Positions 48,123 through 56,266 of a DNA stretch of 58,499 bases are shown piece by piece. Position 1 is the stretch's first letter; every line of letters begins with the position of its first letter. The DNA comes from Deltaproteobacteria bacterium. Lineage in GTDB: Bacteria > Desulfobacterota > Desulfovibrionia > Desulfovibrionales > Desulfovibrionaceae. The stretch covers positions 1-58,499 of the forward strand of contig JAITWK010000013.1 in assembly GCA_031285295.1 (NCBI GenBank), written 5' to 3'. A program made the position numbers and the translations under genes. Under the pieces are notes generated by a model, which was not told the DNA's origin, ran no database searches, and saw only the letters and a list, made by a program, of their open reading frames with translations.

Positions 48123-48509
48123 ATGTCAGCTTCCATCTGGCGTCTGGCCGTGCGTTCCGAATTTTCCGCCGCTCATGCCCTGCGCCATTATCAGGGCAAA
48201 TGTGAAGCCCTGCACGGACACAACTTCGCAGTCGAAGTAACTGTCGAGGGCGAAAAGCTTGCCGAGCGCACGGAATTGCTTATGGATTTCAAGGAAATCA
48301 AGGAAAGACTGAAAACGGTACTGGAGCGCCTGGATCATCAGGATCTCAATCAGTTGCAGGCTTTCGGGCTGCACAACCCCTCATCGGAAAATATCGCGGC
48401 CTGGATATTTCAGGAATTGAAACCACTGTTTGCGGACCAGCCCGCCAGGCTGCACAGCGTGAGTGTTTCGGAAAAAAGCGCTCAGACGGCTACCTATCTG
48501 GAATTATAG
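48123..48509 (+). CDS. queD: 6-carboxy-tetrahydropterin synthase (QueD/PTPS family)
   Basis: 128 residues. Zinc ligands in FSAAHAL and LHGHNF, catalytic Cys in GKCEALHGH, and HxE ending LHSVSVSE. QueD converts dihydroneopterin triphosphate to carboxy-tetrahydropterin for queuosine and related 7-deazaguanines. AAGGA lies before the ATG. No queC or queE is adjacent. A hairpin TTGGAGC/GCTCCAA (48512-48529), without a T-run, follows. Confidence 0.92.
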   Translation: MSASIWRLAVRSEFSAAHALRHYQGKCEALHGHNFAVEVTVEGEKLAERTELLMDFKEIKERLKTVLERLDHQDLNQLQAFGLHNPSSENIAAWIFQELKPLFADQPARLHSVSVSEKSAQTATYLEL

Positions 48510-48614
48510 GTTTGGAGCGTCAGCTCCAATCGAAAATAGAGGTTGAAATTTTGCGCTGCCAAGGCTAAGTAATAACGCTTTGACAATATATCAAACGACC
48601 TTTTAGGAGGATTC

Positions 48615-49013
48615 ATGTTTAGTAGTATAGCCCATGCCATGGCCCCGGCGGGTACTGGCGGCGCCGAAGGCGGCACCGCTGCGATGCTCTCCAGCTTCAT
48701 GCCCATTGTTTTGATCATTATTGTTTTTTATTTTCTCCTGATCCGCCCGCAGCAAAAAAGAGCCAAGCAGCATCGTGAAATGCTGGCCGCCCTGAAAAAA
48801 GGCGATGCCGTCATCACCAGCGCCGGTATGTACGGCCGCATTCTGGAAATGGACAGCGAAAACGTCCTGGTGGATTTTGGCGAATTCAAGGCGCATATGC
48901 TCAGAAGCTCCCTCAACGTTATGCCCGCCAACCAGAAGTGCCCGGTTCCCCTCAAAAAAGGCAAGAAAAAAGACGCGCCCGTTGTTGAAGAATCCGAAGA
49001 CGGCGAAGCTTAA
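48615..49013 (+). CDS. yajC: Preprotein translocase subunit YajC
   Basis: 132 residues. One membrane helix (FMPIVLIIIVFYFLLIRPQQKRAK) with the family RPQQKR boundary, then a small beta domain (LKKGDAVITSAGMYGRI). YajC joins SecDF to aid protein export. A long Gly/Ala-rich N-terminus and a Lys/Glu tail lengthen it slightly. TTTAGGAGG precedes the ATG. It is followed by secD and secF. Confidence 0.96.
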   Translation: MFSSIAHAMAPAGTGGAEGGTAAMLSSFMPIVLIIIVFYFLLIRPQQKRAKQHREMLAALKKGDAVITSAGMYGRILEMDSENVLVDFGEFKAHMLRSSLNVMPANQKCPVPLKKGKKKDAPVVEESEDGEA

Positions 49014-49161
49014 TATCCCGGCTTGCATTGGCCTTCGCAGGCCTTATTGAATTGTCGAATACTGTGTGGCGGGCTGCTTGAGACAGCCTGCCACATTCGA
49101 TTATAACAGCCGCTTGCGCGGTTAAAATGTTCTTACCCATGCTTGCGCGTCCGGAGAAAGA

Positions 49162-50778
49162 ATGAACAAGCGCACTTTTTGGAGAATGGGCCTGACTCTG
49201 GCCGTTCTTGTCATTTCCATAATTTTTCTGTTGCCCACTTTTGGCTTTGTACCCAAACAATTCTCCGACAATCTGCCAGACAGCAAACTGAGCCTGGGCC
49301 TGGACCTGGTCGGCGGCATTCATCTTACGCTCGGCGTTGATGTAGCGCAGGCCACGGATAACTTCCTGACCCAGACCGGACAAAGCCTGCGTGAAGTCAG
49401 CCGCGACGAAGGCGTGCAACTAACCCGCCCGAGTGTGGAAAATGGCCAGATGCAGTTCCTTTTGCCGGATGGCGCTCAGCAAGCCAACCTGGCCCGAATT
49501 CTGGAAGAAAATTTTCCGCAGCTTGCCTACAGCAGCCAGTCCCTGCCGGATGGCAGCCTGCGTTATACCGTGCGCTACACCAATGAAGAAACGGCCCGGC
49601 TTGAAGAAAACGCCCTGGATCGGGCGCTCAAGATTATCAGCACCCGTATTGACCGTTTCGGCGTAAGCGAGCCGGATATCCGCAAGCAATCGGAACAAAA
49701 ACGCATCATCATGCAGCTTCCGGGGCAAAAGGACACTCAGCGCACCATTCAGATCATCAACCAGGCCGCGCATCTTGAGTTCAGGATGCAATACCAGTTG
49801 TCGCCCCAGGAAGCCGAACTGGCTGCTCGCGGCATTCTGCCCCCTGGCACGATCGCCCTGCCCATGGCGGATTCCAGAGGCCAGTCCCGGCAGAGTTCTT
49901 ACCAACCCGGCCAAAGCCAGCCCACCATGATTGTTGAGCGCGAAGCCTCGCTTACCGGCGAATATGTCGATAACGCCTATCAGATGTTCGACAGCAACAA
50001 CCAGCCCGGCGTTTCCCTTTCATTCAACAGCAGCGGAGCCGCCCTGTTTGAAAGAATCACCGCCGAGAACACCGGGCGGAACATGGCCATTGTGCTGGAC
50101 GGCAAAGTCTATTCCGCGCCCGTCATCAGGGAAAAAATCTCCGGCGGCACCGCCAGCATCACCGGCAGTTTTACTATTGAAGAGGCCAACGATTTGGCTC
50201 TGGTGCTTGGTTCCGGTTCGCTCCCCGCCAAGGTTTCCGTGCTGGAAGAGCGCACGGTCGGCCCTTCTCTGGGTCAGGAATCCATTGAAAACGGCATCCG
50301 CGCAGCGCTCATCGGCTGGGCTGCGGTAATGATTTTCATCATTATCTATTACAGTCTGTCGGGCGTAATCGCGGCAGCCATGCTGCTGCTGGACGTGGTG
50401 CTGCTGCTGGCCGGTATGGCCGCTTTCGGGGCCACGCTCACCCTGCCGGGCATTGCCGGTATCGTGCTGACCATCGGCATGGCAGTTGACGCCAACGTGC
50501 TGATTTTTGAAAGAATACGCGAGGAACTGCGCGTTGGCGCAACGCCCACCTCGGCGGTGAGTCTTGGTTTTTCACGAGCCATGCTGACCATTATGGACTC
50601 CAACCTTACCACCATTATAGCAACCATAATACTTTATCAGTTCGGCACCGGCCCGATAAAAGGCTTTGCGGTCACCCTGAGCCTGGGCATCATCGCCTCC
50701 ATGTTCACAGCAATTTTTGTTTCCAGAACAATCTTTGATCTGTGGATAACCGGCAAAACCAGAAAGATCAGCATTTAA
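49162..50778 (+). CDS. secD: Protein translocase subunit SecD
   Basis: 538 residues. TM1 near 10-28, the GLDLVGGIHL motif, a large periplasmic domain (about 60-355) and the C-terminal five-helix RND-type bundle with GMAVDANVLIFERIREE. SecDF uses the proton-motive force to pull exported proteins across. CGGAGAAAGA precedes the ATG. A Gln/Ser-rich loop (SRGQSRQSSYQPGQSQP) interrupts the periplasmic domain. secF follows after 14 bases. Confidence 0.97.
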   Translation: MNKRTFWRMGLTLAVLVISIIFLLPTFGFVPKQFSDNLPDSKLSLGLDLVGGIHLTLGVDVAQATDNFLTQTGQSLREVSRDEGVQLTRPSVENGQMQFLLPDGAQQANLARILEENFPQLAYSSQSLPDGSLRYTVRYTNEETARLEENALDRALKIISTRIDRFGVSEPDIRKQSEQKRIIMQLPGQKDTQRTIQIINQAAHLEFRMQYQLSPQEAELAARGILPPGTIALPMADSRGQSRQSSYQPGQSQPTMIVEREASLTGEYVDNAYQMFDSNNQPGVSLSFNSSGAALFERITAENTGRNMAIVLDGKVYSAPVIREKISGGTASITGSFTIEEANDLALVLGSGSLPAKVSVLEERTVGPSLGQESIENGIRAALIGWAAVMIFIIIYYSLSGVIAAAMLLLDVVLLLAGMAAFGATLTLPGIAGIVLTIGMAVDANVLIFERIREELRVGATPTSAVSLGFSRAMLTIMDSNLTTIIATIILYQFGTGPIKGFAVTLSLGIIASMFTAIFVSRTIFDLWITGKTRKISI

Positions 50779-50792
50779 CGGGAGCCGAAAAG

Positions 50793-51908
50793 ATGGGACT
50801 TCACCTTATACCAAATGATTTGAACATCAACTTTGTCGGCTTCCGCAAAGTAGCCTATCTCATCTCCGGCCTGTTGCTTCTGGCCGGTATACTGACGCTG
50901 CTGGTTATGGGCGGGCTCAAGTACGGCATCGACTTCGCGGGCGGCACTGTGGTGCAGATCAAGTTTGAGCAGCCCATTTCCGACGAAGATCTTAAAAAAG
51001 CCCTGGCGGACAGCGAACTGCCCGGATTGGTAATACAGAGCTTCGGCGAAGATTCCACCGGCTATCTGCTGCGTATTTCCACTCAGGAGGATTCCGCCGG
51101 GTCCGCCGTGCGCGAAGCCGTAACCTCGGCCATGCAAAACAATTTGCCGGGTCAGGTTTATGAAATTCAGCGCCTGGAAATGGTCGGTCCAAAAGTGGGC
51201 GAAGATTTGCGTTCCAGCGCTCTGCAAGCCTTGTTCCTGGCAACGCTGCTCATGTCGGTCTATATTTCCGGCCGCTTCGAGCATCGCTGGTTCACCGCCC
51301 TGATCATGGCCCTGGCCTTGGGCGGCTCGCTTTATGTGCTGGATATAGTCGGTCTGGCAAAATCCTGGCAGGTACTGGCCGCCGTTATCGTTACGGTGGC
51401 TCTGTGTTGGCGGCTCAAGCTGGCTTTTGCCCTGGGAGCCATGATCTCCATCCTGCATGACCTGCTCATAACCGTGGGCCTTTTCGCCATGATGGGCAAA
51501 GAGTTCGACCTGACTACCATTGCCGCCCTGCTTACGGTTGTGGGTTACTCGCTTAACGACACCATTATCGTCTTTGACCGCATCCGCGAAAACCTTTACC
51601 GTAGCAAGGATGCTCTGGGCAGCATCATCAACCGCAGCGTCAACCAGACTTTGTCCAGAACAGTACTCACTTCCGGCACTACCATGTTCGTAATCCTGGC
51701 CCTGCTCTTCCTGGGCGGCGACATGATCTTCGACTTCGCGCTGGTGCTGTGTATAGGCGTACTGGTAGGCACGCTCTCATCCATCTTCGTGGCCAGCCCG
51801 ATTTTGCTCTTTTTTGAAGAGACCATCCGGGCCAGACGCGACAAGGAAGAGGAAGAAGAACAGCAGCAAAAGCGGCTTTCCGGCAAACGCGGTGTGCCGC
51901 AGGTTTAA
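50793..51908 (+). CDS. secF: Protein translocase subunit SecF
   Basis: 371 residues. TM1, the YGIDFAGGTVVQIKF motif, a short periplasmic domain and the five-helix bundle with GYSLNDTIIVFDRIREN. The tail is charged (KEEEEEQQQK). The start is ATG 50793 with CGGGAGCC upstream; it lies just after the secD stop, and an earlier in-frame opening would overlap secD. It ends in a strong terminator at 51934. Confidence 0.96.
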   Translation: MGLHLIPNDLNINFVGFRKVAYLISGLLLLAGILTLLVMGGLKYGIDFAGGTVVQIKFEQPISDEDLKKALADSELPGLVIQSFGEDSTGYLLRISTQEDSAGSAVREAVTSAMQNNLPGQVYEIQRLEMVGPKVGEDLRSSALQALFLATLLMSVYISGRFEHRWFTALIMALALGGSLYVLDIVGLAKSWQVLAAVIVTVALCWRLKLAFALGAMISILHDLLITVGLFAMMGKEFDLTTIAALLTVVGYSLNDTIIVFDRIRENLYRSKDALGSIINRSVNQTLSRTVLTSGTTMFVILALLFLGGDMIFDFALVLCIGVLVGTLSSIFVASPILLFFEETIRARRDKEEEEEQQQKRLSGKRGVPQV

Positions 51909-51933
51909 ACAATATAAAAGAATAATGAGCTAA

Positions 51934-51972
51934 AAATAAGGGCGAGGAAATTTCCCCGCCCTTATCTTTTTA
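51934..51972. terminator. Bidirectional terminator between secF and hicB
   Basis: Stem ATAAGGGCG.../...CGCCCTTAT with flanking T-run CTTTTTA on the plus strand and AAAAATAAG giving a T-run on the minus strand, so it can serve both convergent units. Confidence 0.8.
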
Positions 51973-51986
51973 TCCATATTGCTTGC

Positions 51987-52445
51987 TCAAGCATGTACCA
52001 TATCCAGGATTCCGGGCATATTCCGATATGCCGGTACTGCCTGAACTTCCAGGTGATAATCAAGAGCATTCAAAGCTGCAACAAGTTGCGGCAATGTTGA
52101 GTTATGGAAGATATCCAGAAGACGGCGAATTTGCCTGGCATCGCATTTAAGAATTGATGCCAGACGTTCTTGTGTGAGGCCCTTTTCCCGCATGGCCTGA
52201 TAGATACTTAATTTAATTTCAACCATCGGATCAACGGAAACCATATATTTTTTTACTTGTCCTGATGTTGGAATGTCCTTGCGCATGGTCATATACAGAT
52301 CAAGCGCCTCATAAAGCGCATCTTTGGCATTTTCCAAGGCCGACTCTTCTGTTGCACCGTAAGTGAGAGCTTCTGGAACATCCGGAAACTCGGCCATAAC
52401 CTGTCCATTTTCAAGCTGAGTGAGAATGACTGGATAATTATGCAT
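51987..52445 (-). CDS. hicB: HicB-type antitoxin with HTH
   Basis: 152 residues. The partly degraded RNase-H-like HicB fold (YPVILTQLENGQVMAEFPDVPEALTYGAT) is joined to a C-terminal helix-turn-helix (QERLASILKCDARQIRRLLD). It should block HicA and repress the operon. The gene follows hicA on the same strand after 35 bases, and converges on secF. Confidence 0.93.
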   Translation of the reverse strand: MHNYPVILTQLENGQVMAEFPDVPEALTYGATEESALENAKDALYEALDLYMTMRKDIPTSGQVKKYMVSVDPMVEIKLSIYQAMREKGLTQERLASILKCDARQIRRLLDIFHNSTLPQLVAALNALDYHLEVQAVPAYRNMPGILDMVHA

Positions 52446-52480
52446 TATACCTCCGGGAGTATTTTTTGAATCAAAATACT

Positions 52481-52681
52481 CTATAAAATCTTCGCAGCAT
52501 CAATGCCGAGCTGCTTGCATATTCGCTTTAAAAATTGCGGATCAATATCCGTATCTCCATGAACAGGTACTATTGACCATGCTTCGCCATAACTGGCGCG
52601 AACGTGACCGCCTTTACCGCGCCCTTTTTCAATCATAACTCCGGCGGCCCGCAAACGGCGAAGGAATTCTTTTCCTTTCAC
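52481..52681 (-). CDS. hicA: HicA-type mRNA interferase toxin
   Basis: 66 residues in a double-stranded-RNA-binding-like fold: MKGKEFLRRLRAAGVMIEKG, then KGGHVRASYG, with the conserved His in the position of the catalytic residue, then VPVHGDTDI and LKRICKQLGI. It is the toxin partner of HicB, cleaving mRNA when freed. A good promoter with an operator-like palindrome lies upstream. Confidence 0.92.
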   Translation of the reverse strand: MKGKEFLRRLRAAGVMIEKGRGKGGHVRASYGEAWSIVPVHGDTDIDPQFLKRICKQLGIDAAKIL

Positions 52682-52697
52682 AATATATTCTCTTTAT

Positions 52698-52729
52698 AGG
52701 ACAATAATGTCCTGATTTGAGTTTGTCAA
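52698..52729 (-). promoter_or_regulatory. hicAB promoter and operator
   Basis: On the minus strand, TTGACA (52729-52724), 17 bases, TATTGT (52706-52701). The perfect inverted repeat AGGACA-TTAT-TGTCCT (52713-52698) covers the -10, as expected for autorepression by HicB. Confidence 0.75.
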
Positions 52730-52763
52730 TTTAAGTAAAAAGTATTTTTATCCGAAATTATAA

Positions 52764-53609
52764 TCACACCAATTGCATAAATCCCCAAAATTCCTTGTAC
52801 ATGCCTTGCTTGCGGCACTCAATGTAGCCTGAGACATAACGTTCAAAGGTCATCAAACGGCCAAAAATATTGAATTCGTGGCCCGCCTGCCCATAATTCA
52901 GTCCATAATAGGCCGCCACCTGCGGGTGAATCGGCATATCAAAATTGGCGTATTCCGGCGTAAAGGCTTCAACCAGCGCTTCCGGCAAGGCTTCAAGCCC
53001 AAGTTCGGCCAGTACCGCGTTTGCCACCAGAGCACACAGCAATTTGCCGGGGTGATTCACGGTATGAAACAGCGGCCTGCGCTTCCATTGTTCGCGCACC
53101 AGGGGCATAACCTGAATCGAGCAGCATCGTTCCCGCTCTTCTCCCTGACGAAAGGTTTCCGCTAAAGACGCGTCCAGATCGACAAATTTGGTAATGTCCG
53201 TATGCAGATAAAGCTTGAGTATGACCGCTTTTTCCACCTGCTGATCAATCAGGGCATTCAAAAAGGTATCGGCGTAATCGGTCTGGATATCCGTAACAAG
53301 AAAAGGCCAGCCACCGGTAAAATACATATTCGGCAGGCAGAAGGGCGCGGCGTAAAGCGGTCTGGCCCGCGAGTTCAGACGGGCCAGCAGCGCTGCCGAG
53401 GAAAACTCGCCCCATTTCTCGCCAAGATGTTGATAAATGAACAGGCCGCAACGCTCCAGATCGGCGTCCGGTATTATTTCGCGTGTATAATTGGTGTAAT
53501 GCCGCACATCCCAGTTGCGGGAAAATTCGGCGGAAAGTTGCAATAATCCGGCCAGCGGTTCTCCCTGACAATTGGCGTGAATCACACAAAGTTGTTTATT
53601 TTCTGACAT
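52764..53609 (-). CDS. WcbI-like polysaccharide biosynthesis protein
   Basis: 281 residues of the WcbI family, predicted acetyltransferases acting on capsule or other glycans. Signatures: CVIHANCQGEPLAGLL (8-23), IYQHLGEKWG, FCLPNMYFTG, and the C-terminal FHTVNHPGKLLCALVAN. No other polysaccharide genes lie near. It is separated from hicA by 82 bases on the same strand. Exact substrate unknown. Confidence 0.88.
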   Translation of the reverse strand: MSENKQLCVIHANCQGEPLAGLLQLSAEFSRNWDVRHYTNYTREIIPDADLERCGLFIYQHLGEKWGEFSSAALLARLNSRARPLYAAPFCLPNMYFTGGWPFLVTDIQTDYADTFLNALIDQQVEKAVILKLYLHTDITKFVDLDASLAETFRQGEERERCCSIQVMPLVREQWKRRPLFHTVNHPGKLLCALVANAVLAELGLEALPEALVEAFTPEYANFDMPIHPQVAAYYGLNYGQAGHEFNIFGRLMTFERYVSGYIECRKQGMYKEFWGFMQLV

Positions 53610-53671
53610 ATAGTTGCATTATTGCATAAAACAGGCCGGAGTCAATGCGGGAGGCAAAAAACGAAGCAGCA

Positions 53672-53727
53672 CGGCAGGAGCAAAGAACGGTGCCTGATAA
53701 AGCATCATGGCAAAATCTGGCACTACC
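53672..53727 (-). repeat. MITE-like repeat family B, degenerate half copy
   Basis: On the minus strand, GGTAGTGCC...TTTTGCC.TGAT.CT...TCAG...GTTCTTTGCTCCTG follows the first half of copy 1 with scattered changes. The other end is missing. A second, shorter echo (GGCAAAAAACGAAGCAGC, 53653) adjoins. Confidence 0.55.
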
Positions 53728-53816
53728 GAAAATTACTGGCAGGGATCCGTTGCATATGATACAAAAAGTCGAATTTGCCGGGCGCACGTAAGCGCCAAAC
53801 ACAATAACAAATCTGG

Positions 53817-54782
53817 ATGATTATGGACAATTTCATCTGGCCGCACAAAGACCTGCTGGACGTTGACGACCTTACCCCGGATCAATTGCTGCACCTGCTT
53901 AATACCGCCGAACAGTTTCAGGAAGTAAACAGTCGGGCGGTAAAAAAAGTGCCGACTCTGCGCGGCAAAGGTGTAGTCCTTTTTTTTGCGGAAAACAGTA
54001 CCCGGACCAAAACTTCTTTTGACATCGCAGGCAAAAGACTTTCAGCCGATACCTTTTCTCTGGCCAAGAGCGGCAGCAGCCTGAACAAGGGCGAAAGCCT
54101 CAAGGATACTGCCCTTACGCTGGAAGCCATGTCGCCGGACATCATCGTCATCCGGCATTCATCCAGCGGAGCGGCGGCATTTTTGGCTGAACGGCTGGAT
54201 TGTTCGATCATCAACGCCGGTGACGGCTGGCACGCCCACCCCACCCAGGCCTTGCTGGATTCTTACACCCTGCGCCGTTTCTGGCGCGATCAGGGCCAGG
54301 AAATGCGCGGCAAAACCCTGCTCATTGTCGGCGATGTCGCGCACAGCCGGGTGGCCCGGTCCAACATCAAACTGTTGAATATTATGGGAGTAAAGGTACG
54401 CCTGTTCGCGCCGCGCACCCTGTTGCCGCGTGGGGTGGATACCTGGCCGGTCGAAGTTTTTGACAATCTGGAAAAAGCTGTCAGCGGCGTGGACGCGGTC
54501 ATGTGCCTGAGATTGCAGCTTGAACGCCAGGCTGCGGGCCTGTTGCCCAATATTTCCGAGTATGCCTCGCGTTTTTGCATCAACAAACGCCTGATGAGTC
54601 TGGCCGCGCCCGGTGCGCCGCTGCTGCATCCCGGCCCCATGAACCGTGGGGTTGAAGTTGCTTCGGATATGGCCGATTCCGCGAACAGCCTGGTTCTGGA
54701 TCAGGTGAATGCCGGTGTGGCTGTACGCATGGCTATTCTTTTCCTGTTCGGAACGCGAAGGGACACGATCCAACCGGCCTGA
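53817..54782 (+). CDS. pyrB: Aspartate carbamoyltransferase catalytic subunit
   Basis: Condenses carbamoyl phosphate with aspartate in pyrimidine synthesis. 321 residues, carbamoyl-phosphate motif NSTRTKTSF (about 60-68), HPTQALLD, and [10 protein letters not shown] with the aspartate loop. No PyrI adjoins, so the trimer is probably unregulated or associates with PyrC. Start ATG 53817 or 53823; GGATGA favours the second slightly. pyrC follows after 25 bases. Confidence 0.96.
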   Translation: MIMDNFIWPHKDLLDVDDLTPDQLLHLLNTAEQFQEVNSRAVKKVPTLRGKGVVLFFAENSTRTKTSFDIAGKRLSADTFSLAKSGSSLNKGESLKDTALTLEAMSPDIIVIRHSSSGAAAFLAERLDCSIINAGDGWHAHPTQALLDSYTLRRFWRDQGQEMRGKTLLIVGDVAHSRVARSNIKLLNIMGVKVRLFAPRTLLPRGVDTWPVEVFDNLEKAVSGVDAVMCLRLQLERQAAGLLPNISEYASRFCINKRLMSLAAPGAPLLHPGPMNRGVEVASDMADSANSLVLDQVNAGVAVRMAILFLFGTRRDTIQPA

Positions 54783-54807
54783 TCTCAAGCCAGCCAGAGT
54801 TAACAAC

Positions 54808-56100
54808 ATGAATGATAAAAAATTATTTTTGCAGGGCCTAACCCGCCCGAATGACGACCAGAACGATGCCAGGCGTTACGACTTGCTGATCGGCAATGGT
54901 AAAATACTGGCTTTTGGTCCCTCCGGCAGCTTTGAGGCCCCGGCTGACGCCGTGCCGGAAAAGACGGACGGATGCCTTTTGCTGGCCAGCCTGATCGACG
55001 CGCACACCCATCTGCGCGAACCAGGCTTCGAGTACAAGGAAGATATCCGTAGCGGGCTTGCGGCAGCCGCGCATGGCGGTTTTGGCGCTGTTTTGGCCAT
55101 GGCCAACACCAGGCCGGTCAACGACTGCGCCCCGGTTACGCGCCTGATGCTGGATAAAGCCACCCTGCACCATCCGCACGGCCCGTTTCTGCATCCGGTT
55201 GGTGCTTTAAGCATCGGCCTGGAAGGCAGCGAACTTGCGCCCATGGGTGAATTGGCCGAAGCCGGGGTAAAAGCTATATCCAACGATGGCCGTCCGGTAC
55301 GCAACAACGAGCTGTTTCGCCGAGCCATGGAATACGCCGCCACCTGGGGGCTGATCGTCATCGATCATTGCGAGGACCCGGATCTTTCAAACGGCGTGCA
55401 AATGAACGAAGGGCCGCAAAGTACGCGTTTCGGCCTCAAGGGACAATCCACGGTGGGCGAAGCCCTGCAGGTAGCAAGGGATATTCTGCTTTCCGAATAT
55501 CTGGATTTGCCGGTACACCTGGCCCACATCAGCTGCCGGCAATCCGTTGATTTGATTCGCTGGGCCAAAAGCCGGGGCGTCAAAGTCACGGCTGAAACCT
55601 GCCCGCACTACCTGCTGCTGGACGACAGCCTGTTGGCCGCCTACGATACCCGCTTCAAGGTTTCGCCGCCCCTGCGCGGCAAAAGCGATGTGCAGGCCAT
55701 GCTGGAAGCCGTTAACGACGGCACCATTGATATTTTGGTTACAGACCACGCGCCGCACGCCGCTCACGAAAAAGAAGTTCCCTTTGATGAAGCCCCGAAT
55801 GGCTTTATCGGCCTGGAAACCGCGCTGCCCCTCACTTTGGATCTGGTCCGGCAAGGACTTTTGCGGGCCGATCGCCTGGAAGAACTTTGGTGCCGCAAGC
55901 CAGCGGAGATTTTCAAGCTCAGGCACAACAGCTTTAAACCCGGCGATCCGGCCGACTTTATACTGGTCGATCCGCAAAGCGCCTGGACCGTGGATACCAG
56001 CAGCATCCATTCCAAAAGCCTGAATTCCCCCTGGCTGGGCCTTGAACTGCGCGGCAAAGTAGTTGGACATTGGCTGGGTGGTTATAAGATTATAGGATAA
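54808..56100 (+). CDS. pyrC: Dihydroorotase (class I)
   Basis: 430 residues. Metal site HxH (H66, H68 in DAHTHLREPG), then DHCEDP, LAHISCRQSV, TAETCPHYLLL, and VTDHAPHAAHEK. It cyclises carbamoyl aspartate. Linked to pyrB in the same order as in many bacteria in which the two proteins form a complex. The start is ATG 54808; an open stretch upstream lies in pyrB and is not used. Family A-type palindromes fill the gap to argS. Confidence 0.96.
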   Translation: MNDKKLFLQGLTRPNDDQNDARRYDLLIGNGKILAFGPSGSFEAPADAVPEKTDGCLLLASLIDAHTHLREPGFEYKEDIRSGLAAAAHGGFGAVLAMANTRPVNDCAPVTRLMLDKATLHHPHGPFLHPVGALSIGLEGSELAPMGELAEAGVKAISNDGRPVRNNELFRRAMEYAATWGLIVIDHCEDPDLSNGVQMNEGPQSTRFGLKGQSTVGEALQVARDILLSEYLDLPVHLAHISCRQSVDLIRWAKSRGVKVTAETCPHYLLLDDSLLAAYDTRFKVSPPLRGKSDVQAMLEAVNDGTIDILVTDHAPHAAHEKEVPFDEAPNGFIGLETALPLTLDLVRQGLLRADRLEELWCRKPAEIFKLRHNSFKPGDPADFILVDPQSAWTVDTSSIHSKSLNSPWLGLELRGKVVGHWLGGYKIIG

Positions 56101-56121
56101 GTTAAATTTAATATTTTTTCC

Positions 56122-56231
56122 GGGGGGAATGATTCCCCCCAGACCCTCTCATAAGCAAAACGGCTTTGCCGTTTTGCAAAATGGGTACATAGGGGCTTGC
56201 TCCTATGCGGGGCGCGGGGCAGAGCCCCGCA
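56122..56231 (+). repeat. Palindromic repeat family A, copy 5, plus extra hairpin
   Basis: First a hairpin GGGGGGAAT/ATTCCCCCC (56122-56140), then the full A element from 56155: GCAAAACGGC/GCCGTTTTGC, GGGTACATAGGGGC...CTCCTAT and GCGGGGC/GCCCCGC. It lies between pyrC and argS. Confidence 0.8.
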
Positions 56232-56266
56232 TAAACTATGACAACAATAAGCATACAGGACAATAA

